From assembly GCA_003645395.1 (NCBI GenBank), contig QNFC01000062.1, positions 1 through 8,364 on the forward strand: a stretch of DNA of 8,364 nt, in the 5' to 3' direction. Source of the DNA: Gammaproteobacteria bacterium (lineage in GTDB: Bacteria; Pseudomonadota; Gammaproteobacteria; Immundisolibacterales; Immundisolibacteraceae). Below, in pieces: positions 7,561 to 8,364 of the stretch. Position 1 is the stretch's first letter, and the number at the start of each line of letters is the position of its first letter. The translations under genes were made by a program, and so were the position numbers. Under the pieces are notes generated by a model. That model was not told the DNA's origin. It worked only from the letters and a program-made list of their open reading frames with translations, and made no database searches.

Positions 7561-8364
7561 TAAAACTGCTGGTCCATGGTGATAGGGGCTGCCGGTTGGT
7601 CCGCACCGGGGTCAAGCGCTGCCGCAAGCTCGGTGTGCAGGGTCGCCAAAAGCTCATCGGTCGCCGCGTCATCCAGGTTCGGTAGAGTGATGGTGAATTG
7701 ATCCTGCACGCGCTCGCCGTAGGTGTTAATACGGGCTGCGAGTATCGAGACGTAGTGGTTAGCAAGAATGATGGCGACAGTGGCAATCAGGCCGGGCTGG
7801 TCGCTAGTGGTCAGGATCAACCGGCGCGTGGCGGGTGTGCGGCCTGGTTTGAAATCAATAACAGCGGGAAACCGAAAGGCGTTGGTCTGGCGATCCTGGC
7901 GGCGAGCGGAGGGCTTGGGCTGCAGCTGGCTGGCACCCAGCGCTTTCTGGATTGCGTCGCAAATGGCGCTTCGTTGTAGATCATCGTTGATGATTTTGCC
8001 GTCGGCGCGCAAAACAATAAAGGTGTCCAGCGCAAAGCCGTCAGCCATTGTCAGTATGCGCGCATCGACAATATCCAGCCTCAGTTGATCGAGTTGTCTG
8101 GCAATGGTGGCAAAAAGATTTGGCCGGTCAGCGGCGTAGACGATTACTCCGGTTCCACCCCGTTCCGGGAAGTTTCGGGTGGCCACAACCAGCGGGTTTG
8201 GGTCATCAAGGCAGGGGATTATATGTTTTGCTTGCCAGGCCATTTCGGTTGGACTAAAGCGGCGAATATAGCTATCGCCCAACCGTGCCCAGAGCCTTTC
8301 GGCCTGTGCAGAGCTTATTTGCTCTGCCGATAGCAGGTCGAGTGTTTTGAGTTTTTTGGCCGAC
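7560..8364 (-). CDS. glnD: Protein-PII uridylyltransferase/uridylyl-removing enzyme, C-terminal part (5' end beyond window)
   Basis: The C-terminal 267 or so residues of GlnD, the bifunctional nitrogen sensor that uridylylates PII when glutamine is low and deuridylylates it when glutamine is high. The frame is open from the right window edge, through a segment reading LWARLGDSYIRRFS, to TAA at 7562-7560. Two tandem ACT domains, which sense glutamine in GlnD, are visible: the first at about visible residues 70-122 (VIVYAADRPNLFATIA), the second at about 181-232 (LILTTSDQPGLIATVA). They are separated by a basic, glutamine-rich linker. The nucleotidyltransferase and HD domains lie outside the window. 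The TAATG junction with dapC links nitrogen sensing and the dap genes on one message. No internal stop or frameshift was found, so truncation is only by the window edge. Confidence 0.95.
   Translation of the reverse strand, partial: SAKKLKTLDLLSAEQISSAQAERLWARLGDSYIRRFSPTEMAWQAKHIIPCLDDPNPLVVATRNFPERGGTGVIVYAADRPNLFATIARQLDQLRLDIVDARILTMADGFALDTFIVLRADGKIINDDLQRSAICDAIQKALGASQLQPKPSARRQDRQTNAFRFPAVIDFKPGRTPATRRLILTTSDQPGLIATVAIILANHYVSILAARINTYGERVQDQFTITLPNLDDAATDELLATLHTELAAALDPGADQPAAPITMDQQF

Overview
The window looks like chromosomal DNA of a gammaproteobacterium, probably a free-living, possibly marine, member of the Pseudomonadales/Cellvibrionales type. The basis is the gene order glnD-dapC-dapD-yffB-dapE, the gammaproteobacterial style of these proteins, a single-polypeptide isobutyryl-CoA mutase, and moderately high GC. 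The genus cannot be fixed from sequence reading alone. There are six complete and two edge-truncated genes, packed tightly. No RNA gene, insertion sequence, CRISPR array or prophage gene was seen.

Left part, + strand (1-3264): most of icmF, a fused adenosylcobalamin-dependent acyl-CoA mutase with a B12-binding domain, a MeaB-like G-protein chaperone and a mutase barrel in one chain. Its first 40-50 or so residues lie outside the window. Two key positions deserve attention: the guanine-specificity motif reads NKFE rather than NKxD, and one of the two substrate-specificity positions appears to be Tyr where isobutyryl-CoA mutases usually have Phe.

Middle, + strand (3265-4017): a 130-nt spacer, then a compact type II toxin-antitoxin pair. 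It consists of a Phd/YefM-like antitoxin, probably starting at TTG, and a PIN-domain VapC-like toxin overlapping it by 4 nt. A plausible promoter lies directly before the antitoxin.

Right part, - strand (8364-4028): a five-gene run read from right to left. It comprises the 3' end of glnD (nitrogen-sensing uridylyltransferase), dapC, dapD, yffB (ArsC/Spx-like thioredoxin-fold protein) and dapE. dapD, dapC and dapE supply three consecutive steps of the succinylase branch of diaminopimelate/lysine synthesis: DapD succinylates tetrahydrodipicolinate, DapC transaminates the product, and DapE removes the succinyl group to give LL-diaminopimelate. Junctions are TAATG (glnD/dapC), 51 nt (dapC/dapD), ATGA (dapD/yffB) and 6 nt (yffB/dapE), so one transcript with translational coupling is likely. 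The cluster converges on the toxin gene, with only 10 nt between the two stop codons.

I did not find a clearly novel system. The most interesting items are the IcmF variant residues and the conserved but functionally unexplained yffB inside the dap cluster.
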